Both the position numbers and the translations under genes were made by a program. Shown here piece after piece: positions 32,621-39,530 of a DNA stretch of 39,530 nt. The DNA comes from DTU018 sp964618175. Its GTDB lineage: Bacteria; Bacillota; Syntrophomonadia; Syntrophomonadales; Syntrophomonadaceae. A model generated the notes under the pieces. That model did no database searches, was not told the DNA's origin, and was given only the letters and a program-made list of their open reading frames with translations. Location of the stretch: contig CAZTZX010000011.1 in NCBI GenBank assembly GCA_964618175.1, positions 1 to 39,530 on the forward strand. Reading direction: 5' to 3'. Numbering within the stretch: the first letter of the stretch is position 1; every line of letters starts with the position of its first letter.

Positions 32621-33385
32621 ATGGAATATACGGTACAGAAGCTAGCTCAATTAGCGGGTGTCAGCAGTCGAACTCTCCGCTACTATGATGAGATAGGACT
32701 GCTTAAGCCAGCCCGAGTCAATTCATCAGGGTATCGTATCTATGGTCCGGCAGAAATTGATAAACTGCAACAAATTCTATTCTATCGGGAATTAGGAGTG
32801 GAACTTGAAAAAATAAAGAAAATAATTCATTCTTCCTCTTTTGAAAGCCTGAAAGCATTGCAGGATCACCGGATCAGACTTCTGGAAAACAAGAAGCAGC
32901 TGGAACTGTTGATCATTAATGTTGAGAAAAGTATAGCTAAACATGAAGGGAGAATTGTTATGAGTGACCAAGAGAAGTTTGTCGGCTTTAAGCAAAAGCT
33001 TATCGATGACAATGAGGCCCAGTATGGTAAGGAAATACGCGCAAAATACGGTGATAAAACCGTTGATAGATCCAATCAGAAGCTAATGGGCTTGACCCCT
33101 GAGCAATATGCCCAACTAGAAAAACTGGAACTCGAAGTTATGGATACTCTGCAGGCAGCCCTGACCACCGGGGACCCCGCTAGTGATCTAGCTCAGAAAA
33201 CAGCCGACTTGCATCGTCAATGGCTGAGTTATACCTGGGACAAATATAGCGAGGAAGCTCATGCGGGTTTAGCTCAGATGTATGTAGATGATCCAAGATT
33301 CACCGCCTACTACGATCGGATCCAAGCCGGTGCGGCAGAATTTTTAAGGGATGCTATTTGGATCTATACCGGGAACAATAAATAA
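32621..33385 (+). CDS. MerR-family regulator with TipAS drug-binding domain
   Basis: The N-terminal winged helix has the MerR blocks YTVQKLAQLAGVSSRTLRYY and DEIGLLKPARVNSSGYRIY. A long dimer coiled coil follows (about residues 75-110), then a C-terminal TipAS domain of about 120 residues (Lys-Phe-Val-Gly start, ending WIYTGNNK), known in TipA and related regulators for binding thiopeptide-like and other drugs. The start is ATG 32621 after GGAGG; a GTG two codons earlier sits on the ribosome site. No transporter or other target is adjacent on the strand; the next gene is rluA-like and may be cotranscribed. Confidence 0.9.
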   Translation: MEYTVQKLAQLAGVSSRTLRYYDEIGLLKPARVNSSGYRIYGPAEIDKLQQILFYRELGVELEKIKKIIHSSSFESLKALQDHRIRLLENKKQLELLIINVEKSIAKHEGRIVMSDQEKFVGFKQKLIDDNEAQYGKEIRAKYGDKTVDRSNQKLMGLTPEQYAQLEKLELEVMDTLQAALTTGDPASDLAQKTADLHRQWLSYTWDKYSEEAHAGLAQMYVDDPRFTAYYDRIQAGAAEFLRDAIWIYTGNNK

Positions 33386-33463
33386 GGCGAAAAGAAGAAC
33401 CCAGACAGGTAAATACCCGGAGTTTACCTAATAACAACAGTAACTACACTGCTTGGAGAAAAT

Positions 33464-34372
33464 ATGGATAAGAACATCATAACTTATGTGGTAGATGAGC
33501 ATGATGATCTGGTTTATCTACGTGATGTCTTCAGGAAAAGAATAACGCTTTCTCATGCCCTATTAGCTCGATTAAAGGTTCAAGAGAAAATCGAGGTCAA
33601 CGGGCAGGTCACCCGTACCAATTACCGATTGCATCCCGGGGATATTGTAACCGTTGATCTTGATTTGGATGAAACCAGCCATATCATTCCGCAAAACATT
33701 CCGGTGGATATCGTTTATGAAGATGATGACCTCATGGTCATAAATAAACCGCCCGGCTTAGCAGTTCATCCGGTAAAGGACAAAATGGAAGGAACCCTAG
33801 CTAATGCCTTGACCTATCACTGGGTGAAAAAGGGAGAATCCAGGCTATTCCGCCCTATCAATCGTCTGGATAAGGGGACTTCCGGCCTAATGCTGATCGG
33901 TAAGAGTCAGTATGCTCATCAGGCTATGTTCCGTCAGCAAAAAAAGAGGCTGATCCAGCGCGCCTATCAGGCTCTTGTGGAAGGCGAAGTTAAGACGGAC
34001 AGCGGATCTATAGACTTACCTATCGGTCATGCCAATCCGGGCAGCAGCGCCTGCCGCACGGTAGATATTGCCAACGGTAAACCAGCCCTAACTCATTTTC
34101 AGGTGGTCAAACGCTACCAGAACTATACCCTACTGGGCCTGCAACTAGAAACGGGTCGCACCCATCAAATCCGTGTTCATCTCAGCCATTTGGGTCACCC
34201 TATTTGCGGTGATGCACTATATGGAAGCCAGTCCCTTTTGATAAACCATCAGGCTCTTCATGCCGGCCAAATATGTTTTCAGCAGCCTCGTTCCCTGAAA
34301 CCCTTGGAATTTCAGGTCGCCCCACCTGCTGATATGCTGCACCTCCTATCCACTTTGCCTCCGCTGGTTTAA
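33464..34372 (+). CDS. RluA-family pseudouridine synthase (RluD-like)
   Basis: The enzyme converts specific uridines in rRNA to pseudouridine. The 302-residue protein has an N-terminal S4-type RNA-binding domain (RITLSHALLARLKVQEKIEV, about residues 26-66), and the catalytic domain with Asp136 in INRLDKGTSGLM. The C-terminal RTHQIRVHLSHLGHPICGDALYG block is typical of the RluA/RluD group. The start is ATG 33464 with GGAGAA upstream. The 78 nt before it hold an inverted repeat (AGGTAAA/TTTACCT) but no clear terminator. Confidence 0.9.
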   Translation: MDKNIITYVVDEHDDLVYLRDVFRKRITLSHALLARLKVQEKIEVNGQVTRTNYRLHPGDIVTVDLDLDETSHIIPQNIPVDIVYEDDDLMVINKPPGLAVHPVKDKMEGTLANALTYHWVKKGESRLFRPINRLDKGTSGLMLIGKSQYAHQAMFRQQKKRLIQRAYQALVEGEVKTDSGSIDLPIGHANPGSSACRTVDIANGKPALTHFQVVKRYQNYTLLGLQLETGRTHQIRVHLSHLGHPICGDALYGSQSLLINHQALHAGQICFQQPRSLKPLEFQVAPPADMLHLLSTLPPLV

Positions 34373-34486
34373 TGCTTCCCAGTGGCACTGCCATCGGCAA
34401 CAGCACCCTTATCAGGTTCTTATCCAATTCATATCAGACGAATAGATGATGTGTTTTTTCTGAGGTTTTGTTATTATATAGATAGG

Positions 34487-34527
34487 TATCACTTTCTTAA
34501 TATGGTCAAAGTGCTCCTAAAGTGATA
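34487..34527. promoter_or_regulatory. Inverted repeat upstream of tatA copy 2
   Basis: TATCACTTT (34487-34495) and AAAGTGATA (34519-34527) are perfect inverted repeats separated by 23 nt, downstream of an AT-rich stretch (TTATTATATAG) that could be a -10 region. It may be an operator or a leader hairpin. The remaining intergenic 34373-34592 shows no gene. Confidence 0.3.
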
Positions 34528-34592
34528 GGCTGATAATGATTATGGATGTTCACTAGCTGTAGTTGAGATGGGAAAATGGGAGGCAGGTTTTT

Positions 34593-34766
34593 ATGTTTGG
34601 TTTGATTGGTAATTTCGGCCCTTGGGAACTAGGCTTTATTCTGCTTATTGTGTTGATTATTTTTGGTCCCGGCAAACTACCACAGTTAGCTGAGTCAATG
34701 GGTAAAGCCATAAAAAACTTCAGGAAAGCCAAGGAAGATGATTTAGAGGAACTCGACGACAAATAA
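34593..34766 (+). CDS. tatA: Twin-arginine translocase subunit TatA, copy 2
   Basis: The 57-residue protein has MFGLIGNFGPWEL, one membrane helix and the amphipathic LAESMGKAIKNFRKA. It differs from copy 1 at only a handful of the first 45 residues, although the DNA differs at many third positions, so the two copies are old and under strong selection. The acidic tail differs (KEDDLEELDDK). The start is ATG 34593 with GGGAGG 9 nt upstream; an ATG at 34563 has no ribosome site. It is monocistronic with a terminator. Confidence 0.9.
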   Translation: MFGLIGNFGPWELGFILLIVLIIFGPGKLPQLAESMGKAIKNFRKAKEDDLEELDDK

Positions 34767-34811
34767 ATAGTATGCAGTCACCTTAATATGGGCTTAATAC
34801 TGTGCTTTTAG

Positions 34812-34850
34812 AACACCCCTGATTCCATTGCTGATCGGGGGTGTTTTTGT
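34812..34850 (+). terminator. Terminator of tatA copy 2
   Basis: AACACCCC (34812-34819) pairs with GGGGTGTT (34838-34845), followed by TTTGTTTTT. It lies 45 nt beyond the stop. Confidence 0.75.
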
Positions 34851-34939
34851 TTTTCCAAAATCAGTTCTCCATTAGTGGACACTGTAGTCCAACTACAAAC
34901 ATATATAGTAATATACCAGCTACTGAAAGAGAGACTTTT

Positions 34940-36247
34940 ATGAGCAAAGAATATCCAGAACTGCATCTTTCTGCGGATCAGGCGGCCTTATTTGGCATCG
35001 ATTATAATGAAATTTGTCGCCTGGCTCTAGGGAATAAGATCATTCGGGTGCTGGCGGACATCGCCGAAGATAGTGGTGAGCCTTTAACAACTATCACGCC
35101 GGAATTATCCCTAGCTCTAAATCTACCGGAGGGGTGGGATTTTAACCTGCGCTGGGACGGTGACAAGCTACGTATCGGGCCATTGGCAGCTATCATGACT
35201 GATGCTTACCATCCCAAGCGAGCTTCCTTCGGGTCACAGGATTCTTTCTTCCGTGGCTTATTAAACAGTATGAACCATTTACACGGTTGGGCCTATGTTT
35301 TTACTCCCCAAGATATCAACTGGCAGAAAAATCGTATTTATGGCTACTATTTGTTGCCCCCCAGACACAACTGGCAAAGAGCCTGGTTTCCCTTTCCTGA
35401 TGTATGCTATAATCGCTATTTTAAACACAGCTCTACCGTACCAGCCAATAATCCCGTTTCCATGGCTCGCCTGCAGGGTCGGGTAAAAAGCTTCAACTCC
35501 CACATCGGCACTAAGTTAAAGGTACATAGACAGCTGGCCCAGGAAGCGGACATTGCCGCTCATCTGCCTGATACACGTCTTTTTTCCTCGGTTGGACAGC
35601 TCAGTGCTATGCTAAATAAGTATCGAGCAGTATATATTAAGCCTATAAATGGATCCAAGGGTCAAGGTATTACCAAAGTAAGCAAGACCAATAAACGCTA
35701 TTCCCTCAAAACCAGTTCTCAGCCCAGAGAATTTAATCATGAATCACTGGCTGAAATAATGAAGATGATAAGGTCAGCCTCACCGGAGAGGCAGTTGATC
35801 ATTCAACAGGCCATAAGGGTGAGCGGTCAACCGCATTTTGACTTTCGTCTACTTATCCAAAGAGACTTAAAGAGCAATTGGTCAGTTACTGGTATAGCTG
35901 CTCGTATAGGTACCAAAGCGAAGATCACCACTAATCTTCATACCGGGGGCCATGCGGTTAGTCTTGGGGAGATTTTGGAAAGCCGTGGTTTTGAGGCTGG
36001 ACAGATCGCAACTATTCGGCAGGAGATGGAAGGGCTGGCCTTGCGTATTGCCAGGAATATAGCCAGAAGCACTCGTTTGATCGGAGAATTGGGTTTGGAC
36101 TTTATGGTAGATCATCGCGGTAAGGTATGGTTTTTGGAAGCCAACCCCAAACCAGCTCGTGCCTCGTTTGCTCAAATCGATAAAAACCTGCGTAGCCTAA
36201 CCATTGCACGCCCCATGGAATTTGCCTATTATTTAGCCGGTTTCTAA
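34940..36247 (+). CDS. YheC/YheD family endospore coat-associated protein (ATP-grasp-like)
   Basis: The 435-residue protein matches the YheC/YheD family, spore coat-associated proteins with an ATP-grasp fold. The C-terminal half has the ATP-grasp blocks: YIKPINGSKGQGITKVSK, then DFRLLIQRDLKSNWSVTGIA, and LGLDFMVDHRGKVWFLEANP, where the acidic and Asn residues would bind magnesium. The N-terminal 150 residues are a family-specific head. The start is ATG 34940 after GAAAGAGAG. It is transcribed alone between two terminators. Reaction and substrate are not known. Confidence 0.88.
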   Translation: MSKEYPELHLSADQAALFGIDYNEICRLALGNKIIRVLADIAEDSGEPLTTITPELSLALNLPEGWDFNLRWDGDKLRIGPLAAIMTDAYHPKRASFGSQDSFFRGLLNSMNHLHGWAYVFTPQDINWQKNRIYGYYLLPPRHNWQRAWFPFPDVCYNRYFKHSSTVPANNPVSMARLQGRVKSFNSHIGTKLKVHRQLAQEADIAAHLPDTRLFSSVGQLSAMLNKYRAVYIKPINGSKGQGITKVSKTNKRYSLKTSSQPREFNHESLAEIMKMIRSASPERQLIIQQAIRVSGQPHFDFRLLIQRDLKSNWSVTGIAARIGTKAKITTNLHTGGHAVSLGEILESRGFEAGQIATIRQEMEGLALRIARNIARSTRLIGELGLDFMVDHRGKVWFLEANPKPARASFAQIDKNLRSLTIARPMEFAYYLAGF

Positions 36248-36257
36248 CCAGCAGACA

Positions 36258-36290
36258 AAAAACGCGGGAGACAGTGTATCTGTCTCCCGC
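36258..36290 (-). terminator. Terminator of the two-subunit CoA-transferase operon
   Basis: GCGGGAGACA and TGTCTCCCGC form a perfect 10-bp stem around a 7-nt loop; on the minus strand TTTTTT follows. It also lies just after the convergent YheC/D gene. Confidence 0.85.
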
Positions 36291-36319
36291 AGCATATTTG
36301 TCTTCCTGTTCTTTGCCTG

Positions 36320-37105
36320 CTATTTCACACGAGGTGGGAATTCTATAAAGATAGCGTTCGGGTCTACTTCTTCACGCAGTACCTTTAAGATGTCATCGGA
36401 AGGAGCCGGTATTTCTTCAACCTTTTCCGGTACTAGCAACTCGAAACCAGTGCACATCTGCGCAATCTCAACAGTTAGACCAGGATTCAAACCTTTAATC
36501 CGCATCCGCTTGCTCTCAGGCTCGAAATCCATAACCCCTATTTGACTGATACAAGACTTGGGCCCCTGCCCAAGCAGTCCCGCTTCCCTACGGCTGTTAC
36601 CGCCATTTAGAAATCCAGGGCTGGTCAAAAAGTCTAATTTAGCAGGGAATTTGGTTGGATCCTGCAAGCCTACCAGAACCAGATGCTCGGTAAGTGAGCT
36701 TAGATCGTTGCCGCCGCCGCTGCCGGTCAGTCGTACTTTATAGTTGTGGTAACTCTCACCGATAAAGTGAGTATTCAGATTTCCGTACATGTCAATTTGG
36801 GCAGCCCCCTGGAAGGCAATATCCACGTAGCCGTTGGCAGCCATGGCAAAAGAATGCGCCATTTCCATGCTCATAGGTGCGCGACGATAGGTAGCCGCCC
36901 CTCCTACTGACCAGGGCATAGGTCCTTCCCAGGGATCCTGTCCGCCACTTTCGTAAACCAGGGTAATATGGGGAGCATGAGTTTTTTTGGCCAGAATCGC
37001 ACCTACCATAGGCAGTCCGGTGCCCACATAAACAATCATGCCATCATCTATTTGCAAAGCAATATTATAAGCCAGCTGTTCAAAAGGATTCGCCGGTGCA
37101 GTCAA
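36320..37105 (-). CDS. CoA-transferase subunit B (glutaconate CoA-transferase-like)
   Basis: Subunit B of family I CoA-transferases carries the glutamate that takes the CoA. The 261-residue protein has it as Glu52 in LVYESGGQDP, the family's ESG motif, and further blocks AAQIDMYGNLN and GSGGGNDLSSL. The start is a TTG at 37105, 8 nt after GAGGAGG, and 20 nt separate it from subunit A. The acyl substrate cannot be determined; it differs from the single-chain enzymes at 12.4-15.2 kb, so the organism uses at least two unrelated CoA-transferase types. Confidence 0.88.
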   Translation of the reverse strand: MTAPANPFEQLAYNIALQIDDGMIVYVGTGLPMVGAILAKKTHAPHITLVYESGGQDPWEGPMPWSVGGAATYRRAPMSMEMAHSFAMAANGYVDIAFQGAAQIDMYGNLNTHFIGESYHNYKVRLTGSGGGNDLSSLTEHLVLVGLQDPTKFPAKLDFLTSPGFLNGGNSRREAGLLGQGPKSCISQIGVMDFEPESKRMRIKGLNPGLTVEIAQMCTGFELLVPEKVEEIPAPSDDILKVLREEVDPNAIFIEFPPRVK

Positions 37106-37125
37106 AATGTTCGCCTCCTCACCTT

Positions 37126-38217
37126 TTAATCACGTTTCGGTATAACCGGAGTATATGAATAATCCATTCCACTGTCTTCAATCAGGTATTCTTCAGCCTT
37201 TTGCAGGCGGCGCAGGCTATCCATGTACCGGGCTCCGCCTAAAGTAGCACTTAACTTATCATACAAGGCATACTGGTCTTCACAGTCAAAGACCCATACT
37301 TTCATGAAATCCTGCATAGCTGTATCATCTCTGGTAGCAATACGCATCAGCCATTCCCACCATTCTCTGGCCCAGTAATAGTAACCGGGGCAGCAACCCG
37401 GCAGGCATCCATAAGGAAGCTCTACTACTGCATCCACTACCATGAAGGGGATGCAGACATTGCTGTTGTCAAAACGAATGGCTAATTCGGGAACGATCTC
37501 TTCACAAGTGATAACAACCTTGCGGGAAGCGAAGGCTTCAGCAATATCATTTACAGCTGGGCCGAAAATCTTCGCATTGCCGTACATATCTGCCTGCTGG
37601 CAGTGGATGAATACTACATCAGGATGTAGGGCAGGAATTAACGCCACTGGATCATTATTCCAGGGATCACGAGTGACTTTTACATAGGGGTTGTATTTAA
37701 TCATTTCTGATCCCAGCAGCTGACGGGATGCTATATAGGGTTCACCGTATTGAGCAGCCTTAAAGCCTTGCCCCATTGAGCCATGACCCCATTCAGACAG
37801 AATCTGACCTCTACCTTCCTGGATTGTCCTGGAAAAGGCACGGTCAGTACCACGCATCTCAGCTCCCACATAGGAATTATGGGCATATTTGCAGGCACCT
37901 GCAAACATCGCAAAAGAACTCAGAGTATTGGGGGAACCAATATACTGCAGGTCCTTTTTACCCTGCCGCCAGATTTCAAACTGGGCCTGCAAGGGGGTGC
38001 GGACATACGAAAATCCCGAATCCGCAACTACATCGCCATCGGAGACAAAACGAGCAACTGCCTCTTTCAGGGTCATCCGTTTGTCGATTTTTTCCCGATT
38101 CTTCTTTAGGTTGCTCTCCCGGAAAGAATCATGATCAATTAAGTGATCAAGTATCCCGGGATCACTGATACGAAGGTTTTCCAGGGCTTCTTCATTGTAG
38201 GAAAACTTTGCCGGCAA
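37126..38217 (-). CDS. CoA-transferase subunit A (glutaconate CoA-transferase-like)
   Basis: The 363-residue protein pairs with subunit B downstream to form the active site. Blocks seen are MTLKEAVARFVSDGDVVADSG, PDVVFIHCQQADMYGNAKI and ACKYAHNSYVGAEMRG. It is longer than the 320 residues usual for GctA, with an N-terminal head and a C-terminal helical tail (about 40 residues each) of unknown role. The start is likely TTG at 38217, 8 nt after GGAGG, with a GTG one codon earlier as an alternative; an upstream TTG overlaps the ribosome site. The CPGCCPGYYYW segment with close cysteines is unusual. Confidence 0.85.
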   Translation of the reverse strand: MPAKFSYNEEALENLRISDPGILDHLIDHDSFRESNLKKNREKIDKRMTLKEAVARFVSDGDVVADSGFSYVRTPLQAQFEIWRQGKKDLQYIGSPNTLSSFAMFAGACKYAHNSYVGAEMRGTDRAFSRTIQEGRGQILSEWGHGSMGQGFKAAQYGEPYIASRQLLGSEMIKYNPYVKVTRDPWNNDPVALIPALHPDVVFIHCQQADMYGNAKIFGPAVNDIAEAFASRKVVITCEEIVPELAIRFDNSNVCIPFMVVDAVVELPYGCLPGCCPGYYYWAREWWEWLMRIATRDDTAMQDFMKVWVFDCEDQYALYDKLSATLGGARYMDSLRRLQKAEEYLIEDSGMDYSYTPVIPKRD

Positions 38218-38290
38218 CACACACACCTCCAAATAATTTGTCTGACAAGTCTGAATATTACGTTAAATTATAATATGTTATAAAGAATTA

Positions 38291-38326
38291 TGATTATAAA
38301 CTATATTGTATCACAATTTGTAATCA
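38291..38326 (-). promoter_or_regulatory. Inverted repeat in the CoA-transferase promoter region
   Basis: TGATTATAAA (38291-38300) and TTTGTAATCA (38317-38326) are inverted repeats with one mismatch and a 16-nt AT-rich spacer that holds TTGTATCACAA. They lie about 75 nt upstream of subunit A and could be an operator for that operon. Confidence 0.35.
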
Positions 38327-38350
38327 TCAACATTGGTTTTTTTAGCGGCC

Positions 38351-38443
38351 AGCTATCGAAATAAAAGCTCTAAACGCCCGGTCTCGTTAAATATCTAAAG
38401 ACCACAATCGTTGCTTAGGGCATTTTATTTTGTCGATATCGCT
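38351..38443. other. Nested inverted repeats, candidate structured RNA
   Basis: AGCTATCGA at 38351-38359 faces TCGATATCGCT at 38433-38443, and the A-rich/GCCC stretch to 38379 faces GGGCATTTTATTTT at 38418-38431. Inside, GGTCT pairs with AGACC (38380-38384, 38398-38402). A further hairpin, ATTGGG/CCCAAT, follows from about 38454. The 38233-38673 intergenic region is otherwise free of genes. No known riboswitch is recognised. Confidence 0.3.
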
Positions 38444-38673
38444 ACGTCGAATAATTGGGGATAAAAACGCCCAATAGCTCTGCCCTGCTCCCTGGGCCTC
38501 ATAATTTACCAGCGTCCCCGATCGTCAGCAGAGTTTTCACGGTTCCTTCACCTAATGATCATTTTTATGAACTCTTTTTCGGCTATACTGTAGAACAGCT
38601 TGAAAAACTATTATTGGTGGGGTTTGCTTTCTAGCAGCACTGTAAAGACTGTTCATTAAGGGAGGATGAGTAA

Positions 38674-39530
38674 ATGATCAAGCAGAACAAAATTCTTAAA
38701 TATATTGCGGTTGTTATCGGCGTACTGGTTATCGCTACGGCAGCTTATTTCGGATTGGCACGAACAGATAATAGTGAAGTGGTTGCCCGGGTAGGCGGTG
38801 AAGTGATAACTAAGGATGAATTGTACGATATTATGGTGCAGCAGACCGGTCAGGAGGCTCTGGATAATCTGGTTGTGAAAAAGATAATAGAATTGGAAGC
38901 CTCTGATCAAAACCTCGAAATTTCCGAAGAGGAGATCGACAAAGAAGTGCAGGAGCTGGCTGAAAACTACGGCGGGCAGGACGCCATGATCCAGGCTCTA
39001 ACCATGTATAATATTGATCTCGAACAGGTAAGAGAAGACGTGGCTGTAAATATTAAGTTGGAAAAACTATTAAATCCACGTATTAAAATAACAGATGAAG
39101 AAGTTCAAGCATATTTTGCAGCCAATCAGGAAGCTTATGCTGTTGAAGAGCAGATCAAAGTCAGTCACATCCTGGTGGGCAGTAAAGAGGAAGCCCAGAA
39201 GATAACGGCATTGCTAACCGAGGGTGAAGAATTTGCTGATCTGGCTAAAGAACTTTCCACCGATACAGCAAGTAAAGATCAGGGTGGTGACCTGGGCATG
39301 GTAGGCCGAGGCGAAATGGTAGAAGAATTTGAGCAAGCCGCTTTTGCTCTGCAGCCTGGCCAAATAAGTGATCCGGTGGAATCTGAGTATGGGTTTCATA
39401 TCATAAAGGTAGATGAAAAAACGGCCGCTCGGCCAGGTACCCTGGAAGAAAGTCAAGCCGAGATCAGAGAAACTCTGCTGCAACAGAAAATGGAGTCCGA
39501 GTACCCGGCCTGGTTGGAAGAACAGTATGA
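38674..39530 (+). CDS. PpiC/PrsA-like peptidyl-prolyl isomerase, cut by the window end
   Basis: The protein starts with a basic stretch and one membrane anchor (ILKYIAVVIGVLVIATAAYF), with no lipobox, so it is anchored rather than acylated. A SurA-N-like chaperone region follows (residues 38-140, VARVGGEVITKDELYDIMV), and a parvulin domain from about residue 165 (IKVSHILVGSKEEAQ through GDLGMVGRGEMVEEFEQAAF to YGFHIIKV). It folds exported proteins outside the membrane. The ATG at 38674 follows AAGGGAGGA. The frame is open to the last base; 285 residues are visible and the normal end should be near. Confidence 0.92.
   Translation, partial: MIKQNKILKYIAVVIGVLVIATAAYFGLARTDNSEVVARVGGEVITKDELYDIMVQQTGQEALDNLVVKKIIELEASDQNLEISEEEIDKEVQELAENYGGQDAMIQALTMYNIDLEQVREDVAVNIKLEKLLNPRIKITDEEVQAYFAANQEAYAVEEQIKVSHILVGSKEEAQKITALLTEGEEFADLAKELSTDTASKDQGGDLGMVGRGEMVEEFEQAAFALQPGQISDPVESEYGFHIIKVDEKTAARPGTLEESQAEIRETLLQQKMESEYPAWLEEQY

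Noticed and set aside
1..39530. CRISPR arrays, insertion sequences, rRNA or tRNA genes
   Set aside because: No regular repeat-spacer pattern, transposase motif, rRNA block or cloverleaf with TTCGA-type T-arm was recognised in any intergenic stretch.

Overview
The window looks like a scaffold piece from a spore-forming, low-to-mid GC Bacillota, most likely a syntrophic fatty-acid (butyrate-type) oxidiser of the Syntrophomonadaceae. The reasons are a long acyl-CoA dehydrogenase, two crotonase-fold proteins, three CoA-transferase systems, SleB and YheC/D sporulation proteins, a T-box leader, strong GGAGG ribosome binding sites and many short intrinsic terminators. The family assignment is inference from gene content. 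Five runs of exactly 100 N (2630-2729, 4087-4186, 21270-21369, 25288-25387, 29018-29117) are scaffold gaps of unknown true size, and they interrupt or truncate several genes.

Layout. 1-9.1 kb: a class A penicillin-binding protein gene (minus, frameshifted at an A7 run), a DUF763 gene with a near-perfect LexA/SOS box over its promoter, a gap-split acyl-CoA dehydrogenase, a gap-truncated small protein gene, a division-site operon in the unusual order minD-minE-minC, an enoyl-CoA hydratase, a small unknown protein and a branched-chain aminotransferase. 9.3-12.2 kb (minus): SleB with a probable non-ATG start, beta-carbonic anhydrase, a lipoprotein followed by a decayed copy of its own 3' end, and a Mug-type DNA glycosylase. 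12.4-18.1 kb: two tandem paralogous acyl-CoA:acetate-type CoA-transferases, a crotonase lacking one catalytic Glu, a MORN-repeat protein, a CxxC zinc-ribbon protein, and a head-to-head pair of small paralogous zinc-ribbon proteins.

18.1-21.3 kb: a T-box-controlled ABC importer (lipoprotein, permease, ATPase). 21.4-24.3 kb (minus): a MATE exporter with its MarR regulator and a PucR/CdaR-type regulator. 24.5-31.1 kb: a respiratory module consisting of a sigma-54 activator, a Tat-exported lipoprotein flavoprotein reductase of unknown substrate, a divergent membrane-anchored pentaheme cytochrome c, ResB and CcsA for cytochrome c maturation, and a TatA. The flavoprotein and cytochrome share an intergenic region with a 41-bp imperfect direct repeat. 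31.2-36.2 kb: an FprA-type flavodiiron protein, a MerR-TipAS regulator with a 19-bp-spacer promoter, an RluA-family pseudouridine synthase, a second TatA almost identical in protein sequence to the first, and a YheC/D protein. 36.3-38.2 kb (minus): a two-subunit CoA-transferase. 38.2-39.5 kb: a long intergenic region with inverted repeats, then a PpiC/PrsA-like foldase that runs off the window.

Functional picture. Acyl-CoA metabolism (dehydrogenase, hydratases, CoA-transferases) is combined with a cell-surface redox module whose parts (Tat export, flavoprotein, multiheme cytochrome, cytochrome c assembly) fit one another. That module is the best candidate for an undescribed system; its acceptor cannot be read from the sequence.
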